The notes under the pieces: model-generated
What the model was told of the DNA's origin: nothing
The model's input: the letters and a program-made list of their open reading frames with translations, nothing else
Database searches by the model: none
Shown: in pieces, positions 34,905 through 44,173 of the stretch
Position numbering within the stretch: the stretch's first letter is position 1
How the letters are laid out: every line of letters begins with the position of its first letter
Made by a program: the position numbers and the translations under genes
From: Pisciglobus halotolerans
GTDB taxonomy: Bacteria > Bacillota > Bacilli > Lactobacillales > Carnobacteriaceae
DNA length: 64,000 nt
Assembly: GCF_900113675.1 (NCBI RefSeq)
Contig: NZ_FOQE01000007.1
Location: 1 to 64,000, forward strand
Reading direction: 5' to 3'

Positions 34905-35194
34905 TTTGGCGCGCTTTTTCATTTTCCTGTCGCCTCTTTCGGCTTTGCTTCGCATTGTCATGACTCTTGCGATTTTAATCGCTTAGAGGCATGATACACT
35001 TTGCCGGAACGGCAACAGTGCTTCCGATAGTGTTTTTGCTGTGACTCTTGCAGGCTTTCTCCGTATCTTCGTAGTTGAGTTGCGCTCCCCAGAGATCTCC
35101 GCCTAACTTGTAACATCCGCACAACCGCTTCGCTGGGTTGCTTGCGTTGTTCCTTCGTTAGTGCTCGTTCTCTTTCGGGGTCGCTCCACATCCT
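34905..35194 (-). repeat. Family B modular repeat, block 2 (3' of pstA)
   Basis: About 290 bp between pstA and pstB. It shares modules with 26885-27460: 34907-34955, 34953-35026, 35031-35062 and 35071-35194. The last is nearly identical to 27208-27333. Its end (CACATCCTATC) sits 5 bp from the pstA stop. Frames inside are repeat-derived and not genes. Confidence 0.8.
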
Positions 35195-35198
35195 ATCT

Positions 35199-36083
35199 TT
35201 ATGCGCTTGTGATTTTTTTCTGGATTTTTTTGCCAAGGTATCTTGAGACTAAGTTGAATAGCATGACGGCTAGGATCAAAACGGCAGATGCGCCTGCTGA
35301 TACTTGTGTGCCGTCTGGCATAACTCCTTCGCTGTTGATTTTCCAAATGTGAACCGCTAGTGTTTCAGCTGGTCGCATAATATTTAATGGACTCGTAATG
35401 GAACGTGGATTCCAGTTTGTAAAATCTAGTGCTGGTGCGCTTTGTCCTGCTGTGTAAATCAATGCTGCGGCTTCACCAAAAATACGTCCGGCTGCTAGGA
35501 TCATACCGGTGATGATTCCCGGTAAAGCTGCTGGCAGAATGACGCGTGTAACAGTTTCCCAGCGTGACAGACCTAATGCAAGTCCAGCTTCGCGTTGGGT
35601 GGCGGGTATGGTCTGCAAAGCATCTTCGATCGTCCGCGTTAACAATGGCAGGTTAAAGATCGTCAATGCCAATGCTCCTGAAAGTATAGAAAAACCAAAA
35701 TCCCATTGAACAACAAAAATAAGAAAGCCAAACAGCCCGACCACAATAGAAGGCAATGAACTAAGCACTTCAATAGCTGTTCGAATAAAATCGGTCACCC
35801 AATTTTTCTTGGCATACTCAGATAAATAGATGGCCGCACCTAATGCTAGCGGCGCACTGATCAACATCGTTAAAATCAATAGATAAAATGAGTTAAAGAG
35901 TTGGATACCTACCCCGCCGCCTACTTGAAACGACTTAGAAGGTGAGGTCAAAAACTCCCACGAAATTTCTGGCAATCCTCTCCATAAAATAAATAGCAAT
36001 AAACTAGCTAAAATGAGCACAATGATACCTGACATCATATAAATAACACCCACTGCTATTTTGTCTGCTTTTTTCGGATTCAT
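35199..36083 (-). CDS. pstA: Phosphate ABC transporter permease PstA (second set)
   Basis: The 294-residue permease has six hydrophobic segments and the binding-protein-dependent permease loop (EAGLALGLSRWETVTRVILPAALPGII). It pairs with PstC; the start overlaps the pstC stop by 4 bp. The C terminus (KKIQKKITSA) ends 5 bp before a family B repeat. Confidence 0.95.
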   Translation of the reverse strand: MNPKKADKIAVGVIYMMSGIIVLILASLLLFILWRGLPEISWEFLTSPSKSFQVGGGVGIQLFNSFYLLILTMLISAPLALGAAIYLSEYAKKNWVTDFIRTAIEVLSSLPSIVVGLFGFLIFVVQWDFGFSILSGALALTIFNLPLLTRTIEDALQTIPATQREAGLALGLSRWETVTRVILPAALPGIITGMILAAGRIFGEAAALIYTAGQSAPALDFTNWNPRSITSPLNIMRPAETLAVHIWKINSEGVMPDGTQVSAGASAVLILAVMLFNLVSRYLGKKIQKKITSA

Positions 36084-37003
36084 TTATTCATTGCCCCTTT
36101 CTTGCCGATCCAACGTGTCAAAATGTTGAACAATAAGGCCATGATAAGCAAAATAGTGGCTAGCGACCAGAGAACATTGTTTTCAAGTGTCCCCATGACT
36201 GTATTCCCCATGCTCATAGTCAAAATACTGGTCAAAGTCGAAGCAGGTGTGATGAGGCTTGTCGGCATCATTGCTGCATTCCCAATCACCATTTGCACTG
36301 CCAAAGCTTCGCCAAATGCACGAGCCATTCCAAATACAACAGCTGTTAATAAGCCCGGAGTAGCTGCACGCAATACTACTTTATAGATGGTTTGCCATCT
36401 AGTTGCGCCCATTGCTAATGAAGCTTCCCGGTAATGACGTGGCACTGCCTGTAAAGCATCAACTGCCATACTCGTTACAGTAGGCAAGATCATGACGAAT
36501 AAAACAAGTGTGGCAGATAGAATACCAAATCCTGTTCCTCCGAAAATGGAGCGGATCGTTGGAACCACCACCATTAAACCAATAAAACCATAAACAACAG
36601 AAGGAATGCCTACCAATAATTCGACGACAGGCTGTAAAATCTTTTTCCCAGTTTTGGGCGAAATTTCAACCATATAAATAGCGGCTGCAATCGCAAAGGG
36701 GGTTGCAAAAATTGCTGAAAAAATCGTTACACCGAATGAACCAACGATCATCGGCAAGGCCCCTACTAACGGATTGCCGTCTTCTCCAACTTCACCCGGA
36801 CGCCAAAGTGTACCGAATAAAAAGTCTTTAAGAGAAACATGATCGACAAAAAAGGTTGAGACCCCCTTGCTGATCACAAAGTACAAGATGGACAGTACGA
36901 CTAGAACAATCAGTGCTATACAAACAAAACTGATGGTTCTTCCAAAACTTTCTAATTTTCTTTTTTTCGATTTTTTTGAAAAATCTCCATGTATCTCTTT
37001 CAA
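36080..37003 (-). CDS. pstC: Phosphate ABC transporter permease PstC (second set)
   Basis: The 307-residue permease has a long N-terminal cytoplasmic part, six membrane segments and the EAA-type loop REASLAMGATRWQTIYKVVL. It forms the channel with PstA for phosphate delivered by PstS 37071-37934. It starts 67 bp after pstS. Confidence 0.95.
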   Translation of the reverse strand: MKEIHGDFSKKSKKRKLESFGRTISFVCIALIVLVVLSILYFVISKGVSTFFVDHVSLKDFLFGTLWRPGEVGEDGNPLVGALPMIVGSFGVTIFSAIFATPFAIAAAIYMVEISPKTGKKILQPVVELLVGIPSVVYGFIGLMVVVPTIRSIFGGTGFGILSATLVLFVMILPTVTSMAVDALQAVPRHYREASLAMGATRWQTIYKVVLRAATPGLLTAVVFGMARAFGEALAVQMVIGNAAMMPTSLITPASTLTSILTMSMGNTVMGTLENNVLWSLATILLIMALLFNILTRWIGKKGAMNK

Positions 37004-37070
37004 AAGATAACCTCCTCTAACTCATAAAGCACAGAAAAATATTTTATTCCAGTTGATGTGGCTCTTTTTT

Positions 37071-37934
37071 TCATTGAACTGGAGTCGTATTTCCTTCAAC
37101 GTCTCGTTCGATTTTCATATTGCTGATAGGAATATAATCTAAGGCTTGAATGAGCGTTTGCTGTACATCTTCAGACAGCATATAATCAAGAAAATCTTTC
37201 GTTAATCCTTCTGGTTCTCCATTTGTATACATATGTTCATAAGACCAGATGATCCAGTCGTTGTTTTGAACATTCTCATTCGTTGGTTCAACGACATTTA
37301 TAGATAATGCTTCAACTTCATCTGTCACATACGAGAAAGCAACGTAACTGATCGTCCCAGGCGTATTAGCGACGATCTGTCGAACTGTACCGCTAGACTC
37401 CTGTTCTTGAGAAACGATACTTTTTTCGTCTCCTAGCACCCATTGTTCAAATGTCGCTCTTGTGCCGCTTCCTGAAGCACGATTCAATACCGTGATCGGC
37501 AAATCTTTTCCGCCCAACTCTGCCCAGTTGGTAATTTTTCCTGTAAAAATATCGCGCAATTCTTCCAGCGTGACGTCCGTGACACCTGTACCTGGTGTCA
37601 CGATGGGTGTGATGCCGACGACTGCAATACGGTGATCGACTAGCTTATCAGCGTCGATTCCTCCGCTTTCTTCAGCAAAAATATCTGAATTACCAATATC
37701 AACAGCACCAGCATCGATCTGACTCAATCCAGTACCGCTTCCTCCACCTTGAACATTGATAAACTTGCCAAGGTTTTCAGCACTATACTGTTCTCCAGCA
37801 GCTTCAACTAATGGTTGCATAGCAGATGATCCCACGGCAGTGATGGATTCTTCATCTACAACTTCTCCACAAGCAGTCGCAACAAGCATGAGACCTGCTA
37901 ATGTCAAAAGCAGCTTTATTTTTTTTAATTTCAT
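37071..37934 (-). CDS. pstS: Phosphate-binding lipoprotein PstS (canonical order)
   Basis: The 287-residue lipoprotein has a signal ending in the lipobox VATAC (Cys22). Phosphate-binding motifs occur in the usual order: ITAVGSSAMQPLVEAAG (31-47), QGGGSGTGLSQI, IGNSDIF and RASGSGTRATFEQW (152-165). It captures phosphate outside the membrane for the PstCA permease. A PhoP-box array lies upstream at 38041-38114. Its domain order contrasts with the other PstS in this window. Confidence 0.95.
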   Translation of the reverse strand: MKLKKIKLLLTLAGLMLVATACGEVVDEESITAVGSSAMQPLVEAAGEQYSAENLGKFINVQGGGSGTGLSQIDAGAVDIGNSDIFAEESGGIDADKLVDHRIAVVGITPIVTPGTGVTDVTLEELRDIFTGKITNWAELGGKDLPITVLNRASGSGTRATFEQWVLGDEKSIVSQEQESSGTVRQIVANTPGTISYVAFSYVTDEVEALSINVVEPTNENVQNNDWIIWSYEHMYTNGEPEGLTKDFLDYMLSEDVQQTLIQALDYIPISNMKIERDVEGNTTPVQ

Positions 37935-38040
37935 AGTCTACCTCCTCCTATCATCTGACTGCACTTTTCCTTTACGATCAAATCTTTTTTGATAAAAGTC
38001 ACCCATTTTCTATCATTGACAATAAGCCAAAAAAGCTTAA

Positions 38041-38114
38041 TGTAAGGACATTCTACCTGTATCATACCGCTTCTTTGTAAATCTACTATAGCGTTATTGT
38101 AAATTTTATGTAAA
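38041..38114 (-). promoter_or_regulatory. PhoP-box array before the second pstS
   Basis: TGTAAA-type hexamers (TTTACA on the minus strand) occur at 38076, 38098 and 38109, with a degenerate site at 38087 completing an 11-bp register; looser copies are at 38058 and 38041. This resembles the tandem TTAACA boxes bound by PhoP in Gram-positives. It lies about 110 bp upstream of pstS and next to a family A repeat. Confidence 0.6.
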
Positions 38115-38153
38115 GGCAAATCCAGGAAAGTGTTTCAAGCAACAAAAAAAAAG

Positions 38154-38433
38154 GGTCTTCCTCTTTTAACGTTGGTAAAGAAATTTCCTACTGTCGATGG
38201 GCTATTGATGGAAAGCCATGAGAACACATTGAGCCGAAAATCGCGTCCCAATATTTGCAAGCTTCAAACTTAGTGTAATGGATAAAGCCTAACACTAAGT
38301 GATTCACATTGCATCTTTTTTCATGGCTATCATTAGCCCTAGTCGCCTCCTGAAATTTCTAGAAATAGGATTCTAACGAGCTTAGCATTAAAAAATTGAT
38401 ATTTTACACACCAACGTTAAATATTGTAGAACC
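38154..38433 (-). repeat. Family A palindromic MITE-like repeat, full-length copy 2
   Basis: A 280-bp copy inverted relative to 17989-18270, with the same outer ends and nested inverted pairs (ACTTAGTGT/ACACTAAGT). It separates the two pst operons and sits between the terminator of one and the PhoP boxes of the other. No coding capacity. Confidence 0.85.
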
Positions 38434-38447
38434 AAAAAAAACAATAA

Positions 38448-38473
38448 AACGGCTAAAGAAGGTTTTAGCGGTT
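38448..38473 (-). terminator. Terminator of the first pstSCAB operon
   Basis: AACGGCTAAA (38448-38457) pairs 9 of 10 with TTTAGCGGTT (38464-38473); the minus strand continues TTTTATTGTTTTTTTT. It follows pstB by about 55 bp. Confidence 0.8.
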
Positions 38474-38528
38474 CTACTGTTCATCACGGTCTTTTAATAA
38501 AAAGTCTTTTAAAATTGTTTGCGTAAAC

Positions 38529-39281
38529 TTATCCGAAACGTCCTGAAACGTAATCTGCTGTTTGTTGTTTAGCAGGTCGCGTAAATAAGCGTTCTGTTCT
38601 ATCTGTCTCTATGATTCGACCATTATAGAAAAAAGCAGTCTGATCAGATATTCGTGAAGCTTGCTGCATATTATGCGTGACCATCACGATCGTATAGTTT
38701 TTCTTCAAGTTTATAATCAGTTCTTCGATCTTTGCTGTCGAGATTGGGTCTAATGCGCTGGTGGGTTCATCCATCAACAGCACTTCAGGTTGTACGGCTA
38801 ACGCTCTAGCGATGCAGATTCGTTGCTGCTGACCTCCTGAAACAGACAAAGCACTTTTGTTCAGAATATCTTTTACTTCTTCCCAAACTGCTGCTCCTCG
38901 CAAGCTCTTTTCAACGATTGTATCTAACGTTTTACGATCTTTGATCCCATGTGTCCTTGGCCCATAAGCAACGTTATCATAAATGCTTTTTGGAAAAGGA
39001 TTGGGTTGTTGAAAAACCATACCGATTTTTTTCCTTAAGGCAGATACAGGATCAGACATTCGATAAATATCTGTCCCATTGAAAAGAACCTCTCCTTTGA
39101 CTTGGCAATGATCTACTAAGTCATTCATTCGATTTAAACTTTTGATTAAAGTAGATTTTCCACAACCAGATGGTCCAATAAAGGCCGTCACTTCATTTTC
39201 TGGGATATCAAGGACAATATCATGTAAAGCTTGAAATTGACCATACCATAGGTTGAGCTGATTGATCTCGATTTTATTCAT
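38529..39281 (-). CDS. pstB: Phosphate ABC transporter ATP-binding protein (first set)
   Basis: The 250-residue ATPase has [22 protein letters not shown] (first Leu of the usual LSGGQ replaced by Val) and [10 protein letters not shown]. It overlaps pstA by 4 bp. It is the third gene after the permuted pstS and pstCA and the end of that operon. Confidence 0.95.
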   Translation of the reverse strand: MNKIEINQLNLWYGQFQALHDIVLDIPENEVTAFIGPSGCGKSTLIKSLNRMNDLVDHCQVKGEVLFNGTDIYRMSDPVSALRKKIGMVFQQPNPFPKSIYDNVAYGPRTHGIKDRKTLDTIVEKSLRGAAVWEEVKDILNKSALSVSGGQQQRICIARALAVQPEVLLMDEPTSALDPISTAKIEELIINLKKNYTIVMVTHNMQQASRISDQTAFFYNGRIIETDRTERLFTRPAKQQTADYVSGRFG

Positions 39282-40096
39282 TTTACTGTCTCCTTTATGG
39301 TGGTTTGACTTAATAGAGTAGCAACACTGTTGATCACAATAACAAGAATGATCAACACGGCTCCTGTAGCATAAGCTTTATCTACATAAAGTCCTTCACT
39401 AGCTAGTACATACATATGCAGTGCTAGTGTACGCCCTGAAGAAAAAAGTCCTGAAGGCAAATGAGTAGAAGTTCCTAAGGTATACATCAAAGCTGCTGTT
39501 TCTCCAATTACTCTTCCGCTTGCTAAAATCAAGCCAGAGAGAATGCTTGGCATTGCAGCAGGAAGAACAACCCTAAAGATTGTACGCAACTTACCAGCTC
39601 CCAACCCATAACTGGCTTCTCTTAATGTATCACTTACAGAAAATAATGCTTCTTCTGTTGAACGGATGATAATAGGCAGAATCATGATGACTGAAGTTAG
39701 GACGCCAGCGGCAACAGAATACTGAAATCCCAAGAACGTTACGTAAAAAATCATCCCAAACAGCCCGTATACGATTGAGGGAACGGCCGCTAATGTATCT
39801 ACAGCCATGCGAATAGCGGAAACAAACTTGCTCGTCTTACTAGCATACTCAACAAGATAGAAACTGGTAAAAATTCCGATAGGCGCAGCAATCAACAAGG
39901 TTAGCCCTACTACGATCAATGTTGTTAATAAAGAAGGCAGTAAAGATTGATTTTCAGTTGTGTATTCCCAAGAAAATAAATCAAGTGACAGATAAGGGAT
40001 CCCTTTGATAAATATAAACATGACCATAAATAATAGCGCTGCAAAGGTGATTCCTGCAGAAAGATAAACAGCTATTTTAATCCACTTACTGCCCAT
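39278..40096 (-). CDS. pstA: Phosphate ABC transporter permease PstA (first set)
   Basis: The 272-residue permease has six hydrophobic helices and the permease loop [23 protein letters not shown]... It has AGAGG upstream and lies 3 bp after pstC. Together with PstC (40100-41032) it forms the membrane pore of the first Pst system. Confidence 0.95.
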   Translation of the reverse strand: MGSKWIKIAVYLSAGITFAALLFMVMFIFIKGIPYLSLDLFSWEYTTENQSLLPSLLTTLIVVGLTLLIAAPIGIFTSFYLVEYASKTSKFVSAIRMAVDTLAAVPSIVYGLFGMIFYVTFLGFQYSVAAGVLTSVIMILPIIIRSTEEALFSVSDTLREASYGLGAGKLRTIFRVVLPAAMPSILSGLILASGRVIGETAALMYTLGTSTHLPSGLFSSGRTLALHMYVLASEGLYVDKAYATGAVLIILVIVINSVATLLSQTTIKETVK

Positions 40097-40099
40097 TTT

Positions 40100-41032
40100 T
40101 TAACCTCTTTTCTTTTTGACATAGAGAAACAAACTGTTGATCATCAAAATAAACAAAAACAAAACAGCCGCTGTCGCGATCAACGCTTCTTTATGTTCCC
40201 CTTGTGCATAAGCCATTTCTAGAACAATATTAGTAGTCAAGGTACGCACACCGCTAAAAAGGCTGTCTGGAATAATCGGTTGATTGCCTGCAATCAGAAC
40301 AACGGCCATTGTTTCTCCAATAGCCCGTCCGATCCCTAAAATCACTGATGAAATGATTCCAGATTTTGCTGCCGGTACCATAACAGATAGAACTGTTTTT
40401 TCATGTGTTGTCCCTAAAGCTAAGCTCCCTTCATAGTAAGACCGAGGAACAGCTCTTAAAGCCGCTTCTGATAAACTAATGATCGTAGGCAAAATCATTA
40501 ATCCCAGCAAAATCATAGCGGTCATCATATTCATACCGGTTCCTCCTGCGACTTCACGCATAAAAGGCACAATAAATTGCAGGGCAAAAAAACCATATAA
40601 AATAGATGGGATAGCTGCCATCAGATTTACAGCTGCTTTTAAAATTTTGTATAATTCAGGCGGACAATACGCCGCCATAAAAACAGCCGTCAGTATTCCA
40701 ATCGGCATGCCGATTAAAGTTGCTCCGCCGGTAACTAAAATAGAACCGATCATCATTGGTAAAATACCGTATGATCCAGGAGTATTAGAAGGTGCCCATG
40801 TTGTGCCTGTCAAAAAACGCGCTACCCCATATTCCGTGATAAAGGGGATACCCGATGAAAAAATAAAATAGATCATAAAAACAATGGACGATATAGAAAA
40901 GACAGCACACATGAAGAAAATGCCTTTCATCCAATTTTCCATCCCGATTTTTTGCACTTTCTTCTTCTTTTTATTCACTGTTATCAAATCTTGATCCAAC
41001 TTTTTCAGATTCAGCTTATCGTTATACTGCAT
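40100..41032 (-). CDS. pstC: Phosphate ABC transporter permease PstC (first set)
   Basis: The permease has six membrane helices and the loop YYEGSLALGTTHEKTVLSVM. I choose ATG 41032 (MQYNDKLNLKKLDQDLITVN, 310 residues) with AGGGAAGA upstream rather than GTG 41047. It lies 81 bp downstream of pstS. Confidence 0.94.
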   Translation of the reverse strand: MQYNDKLNLKKLDQDLITVNKKKKKVQKIGMENWMKGIFFMCAVFSISSIVFMIYFIFSSGIPFITEYGVARFLTGTTWAPSNTPGSYGILPMMIGSILVTGGATLIGMPIGILTAVFMAAYCPPELYKILKAAVNLMAAIPSILYGFFALQFIVPFMREVAGGTGMNMMTAMILLGLMILPTIISLSEAALRAVPRSYYEGSLALGTTHEKTVLSVMVPAAKSGIISSVILGIGRAIGETMAVVLIAGNQPIIPDSLFSGVRTLTTNIVLEMAYAQGEHKEALIATAAVLFLFILMINSLFLYVKKKRG

Positions 41033-41113
41033 CCCATCTTCCCTCACTTTCTTGCTCCTAAAATAGAAGAGCTGTGGCCTTATTGCCGCAGCTCTTCAGC
41101 CAGGATAAAGTAT

Positions 41114-42022
41114 TTACGGCGCAAGACCTTCCCACGTATCCAATTCGCCAGTAAAAATTTGTTTGACTTGCTCTGTCGTTAAGGACTGAACGGGATTGTC
41201 TTTGTGAACAATGACGGCGATCCCATCTATGGCAATGGCTTCCGATTCAAGCTGCGAGGTCTCTTCTTCTGTCAATTCTCTAGAAGACATGCCAATCTCT
41301 GCTGTACCATCCATAGCTGCCGTCATGCCAGCTGAAGAACCATTAGAAGTGATATCGATTTGAACATTTGGTTGTAAGGTTTGATAAGCTTCCGCCAACT
41401 TTTCCATGACAGGTGTAACGGATGTAGAGCCTACTACGCTGATCGTCCCAGACAGTCCTTCGCTAGCTTGATAAGCAGGCGCTTGTTGGACAACTTGGAC
41501 CAGTCCTTCTTCCGCAATGATCTGCTGACCTTCTTTGCTCATGATGTAGTTCCAAAAGTCTTCTGCCGCTTCAGATAACTCACCTTTGTAAGCTAAATTG
41601 AATGGACGTGAAATAGGATACTCTTTTTGTTGGATCGTTTCGATAGAAGGAGATACATCATCTATCGAAACAGCTTTTACTGAATCGTTCAATGAATCCA
41701 TTGAAATGTAGCCGATAGCTGCAATATCCTGAGCCACAGAAGTCATCACAGCGTTTGTATTATTTTGAATCGTCGCTCCGCTGTATGTAAGGTCGGTTTC
41801 TTTGTCTCCATCTTTGGCTAATATGCCTGTTATTTCAGTAAATGCTCCTCGAGTACCCGAACCATCTTCTCGTGAGATGACATGAACATTTTGTGTTTGA
41901 TCGAAATCATTTCCTCCCAATTGAGCTTCTGCTTCTTCTGATTGATTGCTTCCTCCACAAGCAGCTAAGATCAGTGCAGCTCCAGATACCGTCGCAAATT
42001 TTATCCATTTCGTAATCGTCAT
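41114..42022 (-). CDS. pstS: Phosphate-binding lipoprotein PstS (circularly permuted)
   Basis: The 302-residue lipoprotein has a signal with lipobox ILAAC (Cys22). The phosphate-binding motif normally in the second half, SREDGSGTRGAF (50-61), comes first; the normally N-terminal motif SVVGSTSVTPVMEKLAEAY (195-213) comes late, and the chain ends at DTWEGLAP, where the first lobe of ordinary PstS ends. The order is therefore swapped relative to PstS 37071-37934. Related permuted proteins seem to occur in other Firmicutes. A PhoP-box array lies upstream. Confidence 0.9.
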   Translation of the reverse strand: MTITKWIKFATVSGAALILAACGGSNQSEEAEAQLGGNDFDQTQNVHVISREDGSGTRGAFTEITGILAKDGDKETDLTYSGATIQNNTNAVMTSVAQDIAAIGYISMDSLNDSVKAVSIDDVSPSIETIQQKEYPISRPFNLAYKGELSEAAEDFWNYIMSKEGQQIIAEEGLVQVVQQAPAYQASEGLSGTISVVGSTSVTPVMEKLAEAYQTLQPNVQIDITSNGSSAGMTAAMDGTAEIGMSSRELTEEETSQLESEAIAIDGIAVIVHKDNPVQSLTTEQVKQIFTGELDTWEGLAP

Positions 42023-42108
42023 CTTTTTCCCACCTTTTTTTTATTTTAAAGCCCTTTTCTCTTACACGTTCATCATACCCATTCAATATTGATTTCATTT
42101 TGACTTTA

Positions 42109-42154
42109 TGTAAGTTTTTTGTATAGAACTGTATAGCTATGTAAAGAATGTTAA
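42109..42154 (-). promoter_or_regulatory. PhoP-box array before the first pstS
   Basis: Five hexamers start at 42109, 42120, 42130, 42140 and 42149 (minus strand: CTTACA, TATACA, TATACA, TTTACA, TTAACA), spaced 11, 10, 10 and 9 bp. This is a strong match to tandem PhoP boxes of Gram-positives. It lies between the phoR terminator and pstS, so pst transcription has its own PhoP-controlled promoter. Confidence 0.75.
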
Positions 42155-42235
42155 GAAACAAAGAACTGCCTAGACGAAATCTGTTTAAATGGAACAAATC
42201 TGGTTGCTGGAAGATACAAATGAAGAACTCAAAAA

Positions 42236-42279
42236 AGCAGCCTGTAGAAAGATCCAGAAGAATCTTCTTACAGACTGCT
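42236..42279 (-). terminator. Terminator after phoPR
   Basis: AGCAGCCTGTA (42236-42246) pairs 10 of 11 with TACAGACTGCT (42269-42279), with further inner pairs, and a T-run on the minus strand. It separates phoR from the pst operon. Confidence 0.85.
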
Positions 42280-42406
42280 GATTATACTATACGACTAACA
42301 AAGCAATAGCTTCCGCCCATAACACTGCATTTTATAGAAGAAAAGGCGGACAAATACCCAAACTTTTAAATCGTGCTCTTTTCTTCTGTTTACTGATGGT
42401 TGCTGT

Positions 42407-44173
42407 TTAAAAACGAATCGGTAATTTTACTGTAAATACCGTTCCTAATCCTAACTTGCTCTCCACGAAAATCGTTCCATTTAGGTTTTCAACCAAATAC
42501 CTTACAATCGACAAACCTAATCCAGTACCTCCGGAATAACGACTGCGCGCTTTATCAACGCGATAGAAACGTTCAAAGATCCTGTCTTGTTCATCTTCTG
42601 GAATACCTATTCCATTGTCTTTTACTTGAATCGTAGCCATCTGATCTTCTTGATAAGCACGAACAACGACTTCTCCTTTTTCCTGCGTATAAGCAACGGC
42701 ATTATGAAGCAGGTTAGCTAAAACTTGTTTCAATCGGTCAGGATCTGTTTGAAGCATCAGTGGATCTATCACCATATTGATCGTGATTTTCTTTTGGTCT
42801 GCTTTTTGTCGAACGAGCTGAACAGCTGAGTTTACAGTTTGTTCTAAGCTGACCGTCTCTACTTCGAGCGGAACTTGTTTTTGCTCAGCGCGAGAAAGTT
42901 CTAGGATATCATTGACCAGCGAATCCAAACGGCGGCTTTCTTTCAGCATGATGTCAAGGAACTGTTGCAATACTTCTGGATCTTTCATCGCTCCATCCAG
43001 CAATGTTTCGGTGAAGCCTTTTAATGCTGTGACTGGTGTTCTCAGTTCATGAGAAGCATTTGCTACAAAATCGGTCCGTACTTTTTCAAGCCTTCTGATT
43101 TCAGTAATATCATACAATAAGACGATCAGCCTCAAATCATTAGGCTCTCGTTCGATTAAGGGCACGATGTTGGCATCCACGATCGTATCCTCAGGGTAGT
43201 AGAAATAAATCTCATCATTCTGAGTCGTCTTTTTTCGATACGTTTTTTCAATCAGATGACTTAACCCATAACTCTTGATCACTTCAACATAAGGTTTGCC
43301 GATCAATGCGTCTGCACCTGTGCGTAAAATCCGCTCCATCGCAGGATTGACCATTTGAACACTACGTTGATGATCCAGCAGCATCACACCGATTACAAGA
43401 TGATTGATCAGCTCGTGCAGCTGTTTGTCATTCTGTTTGATTTCTTGCATTTGATCTTCCAGACTGACGGCCAGTTCATTGACTGTAGACCCTAATTCTG
43501 CCAACTCGCCGTAACCTCTTCCAGAAAAACGGACAGCATAGTTTTTGTTAGCCAGCTCTTTCGTGACAAACATCACTTCTTGAACCGGTTTGGCAATTTT
43601 TTTAGCTAAAAAATACGTAACGATCGAAGCTGCACCTAAAGCTAATAAAATAAATAAAAACAGGACCCGTGGAATTTGCTGTCCAATTTTAGCCAATTCT
43701 TTCTCCGGCTGGGCTAAACGCAAAACAGCTGTGATCTCATTTGTATTTGATACAACGGGAACGGCTACATAAAACTGGAGTTCAAGAGTGGTCTCGCTTT
43801 TCCGTTCGCTAATACTATACGGCTTTCCTTTCAGAACGTCCTGCACTTCTTCTCGATCCAAGTGATTTTCAATCTGCTCTTTATCCATGCTTGAATCATA
43901 TAAAACTTGTCCAGTTGTTGAAATCAAGGTAAGACGAGTTTTTGAGTCTTTAGAAAGATTTGCCAGGAAAGATTCTGTCTTCTGCTCATTATCCAACATA
44001 GGGAGTTCGTTTAAAAAATCAGCCATTAGCTTTGCCTGTTCTGTTAACTGTGTTCTTTGATGATTGCGTGCATCTTCTGATAAAACAGAGTGGAGAAAAA
44101 AGCTGAAAGACAAGCTGAATAACGTAAAAATAACAATAAATGTACTGAGGATCTGATACTGCAGTTGTTTCAT
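42407..44173 (-). CDS. phoR: Phosphate-responsive sensor histidine kinase
   Basis: The 588-residue kinase has two membrane helices (about 8-28 and 165-185) around an extracellular sensor, a HAMP segment (about 190-240), a PAS domain (about 245-350), HisKA with the phosphorylated His in ANASHELRTPVTALKGF, and the HATPase (NLLHNAVAYTQ, DNGIGIPEDEQDRIF, GGTGLGLSIV). It overlaps phoP by 4 bp. Placement before pst supports a phosphate sensor. Confidence 0.93.
   Translation of the reverse strand: MKQLQYQILSTFIVIFTLFSLSFSFFLHSVLSEDARNHQRTQLTEQAKLMADFLNELPMLDNEQKTESFLANLSKDSKTRLTLISTTGQVLYDSSMDKEQIENHLDREEVQDVLKGKPYSISERKSETTLELQFYVAVPVVSNTNEITAVLRLAQPEKELAKIGQQIPRVLFLFILLALGAASIVTYFLAKKIAKPVQEVMFVTKELANKNYAVRFSGRGYGELAELGSTVNELAVSLEDQMQEIKQNDKQLHELINHLVIGVMLLDHQRSVQMVNPAMERILRTGADALIGKPYVEVIKSYGLSHLIEKTYRKKTTQNDEIYFYYPEDTIVDANIVPLIEREPNDLRLIVLLYDITEIRRLEKVRTDFVANASHELRTPVTALKGFTETLLDGAMKDPEVLQQFLDIMLKESRRLDSLVNDILELSRAEQKQVPLEVETVSLEQTVNSAVQLVRQKADQKKITINMVIDPLMLQTDPDRLKQVLANLLHNAVAYTQEKGEVVVRAYQEDQMATIQVKDNGIGIPEDEQDRIFERFYRVDKARSRYSGGTGLGLSIVRYLVENLNGTIFVESKLGLGTVFTVKLPIRF

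Noticed and set aside
34958-35236. Minus-strand frame of 92 codons between pstA and pstB
   Set aside because: Most of it is family B repeat and its start overlaps the 3' end of pstA; not a gene.
39278-39281. Overlaps between pst genes considered as frameshifts
   Set aside because: They are ordinary 4-bp ATGA couplings; both proteins are full length.
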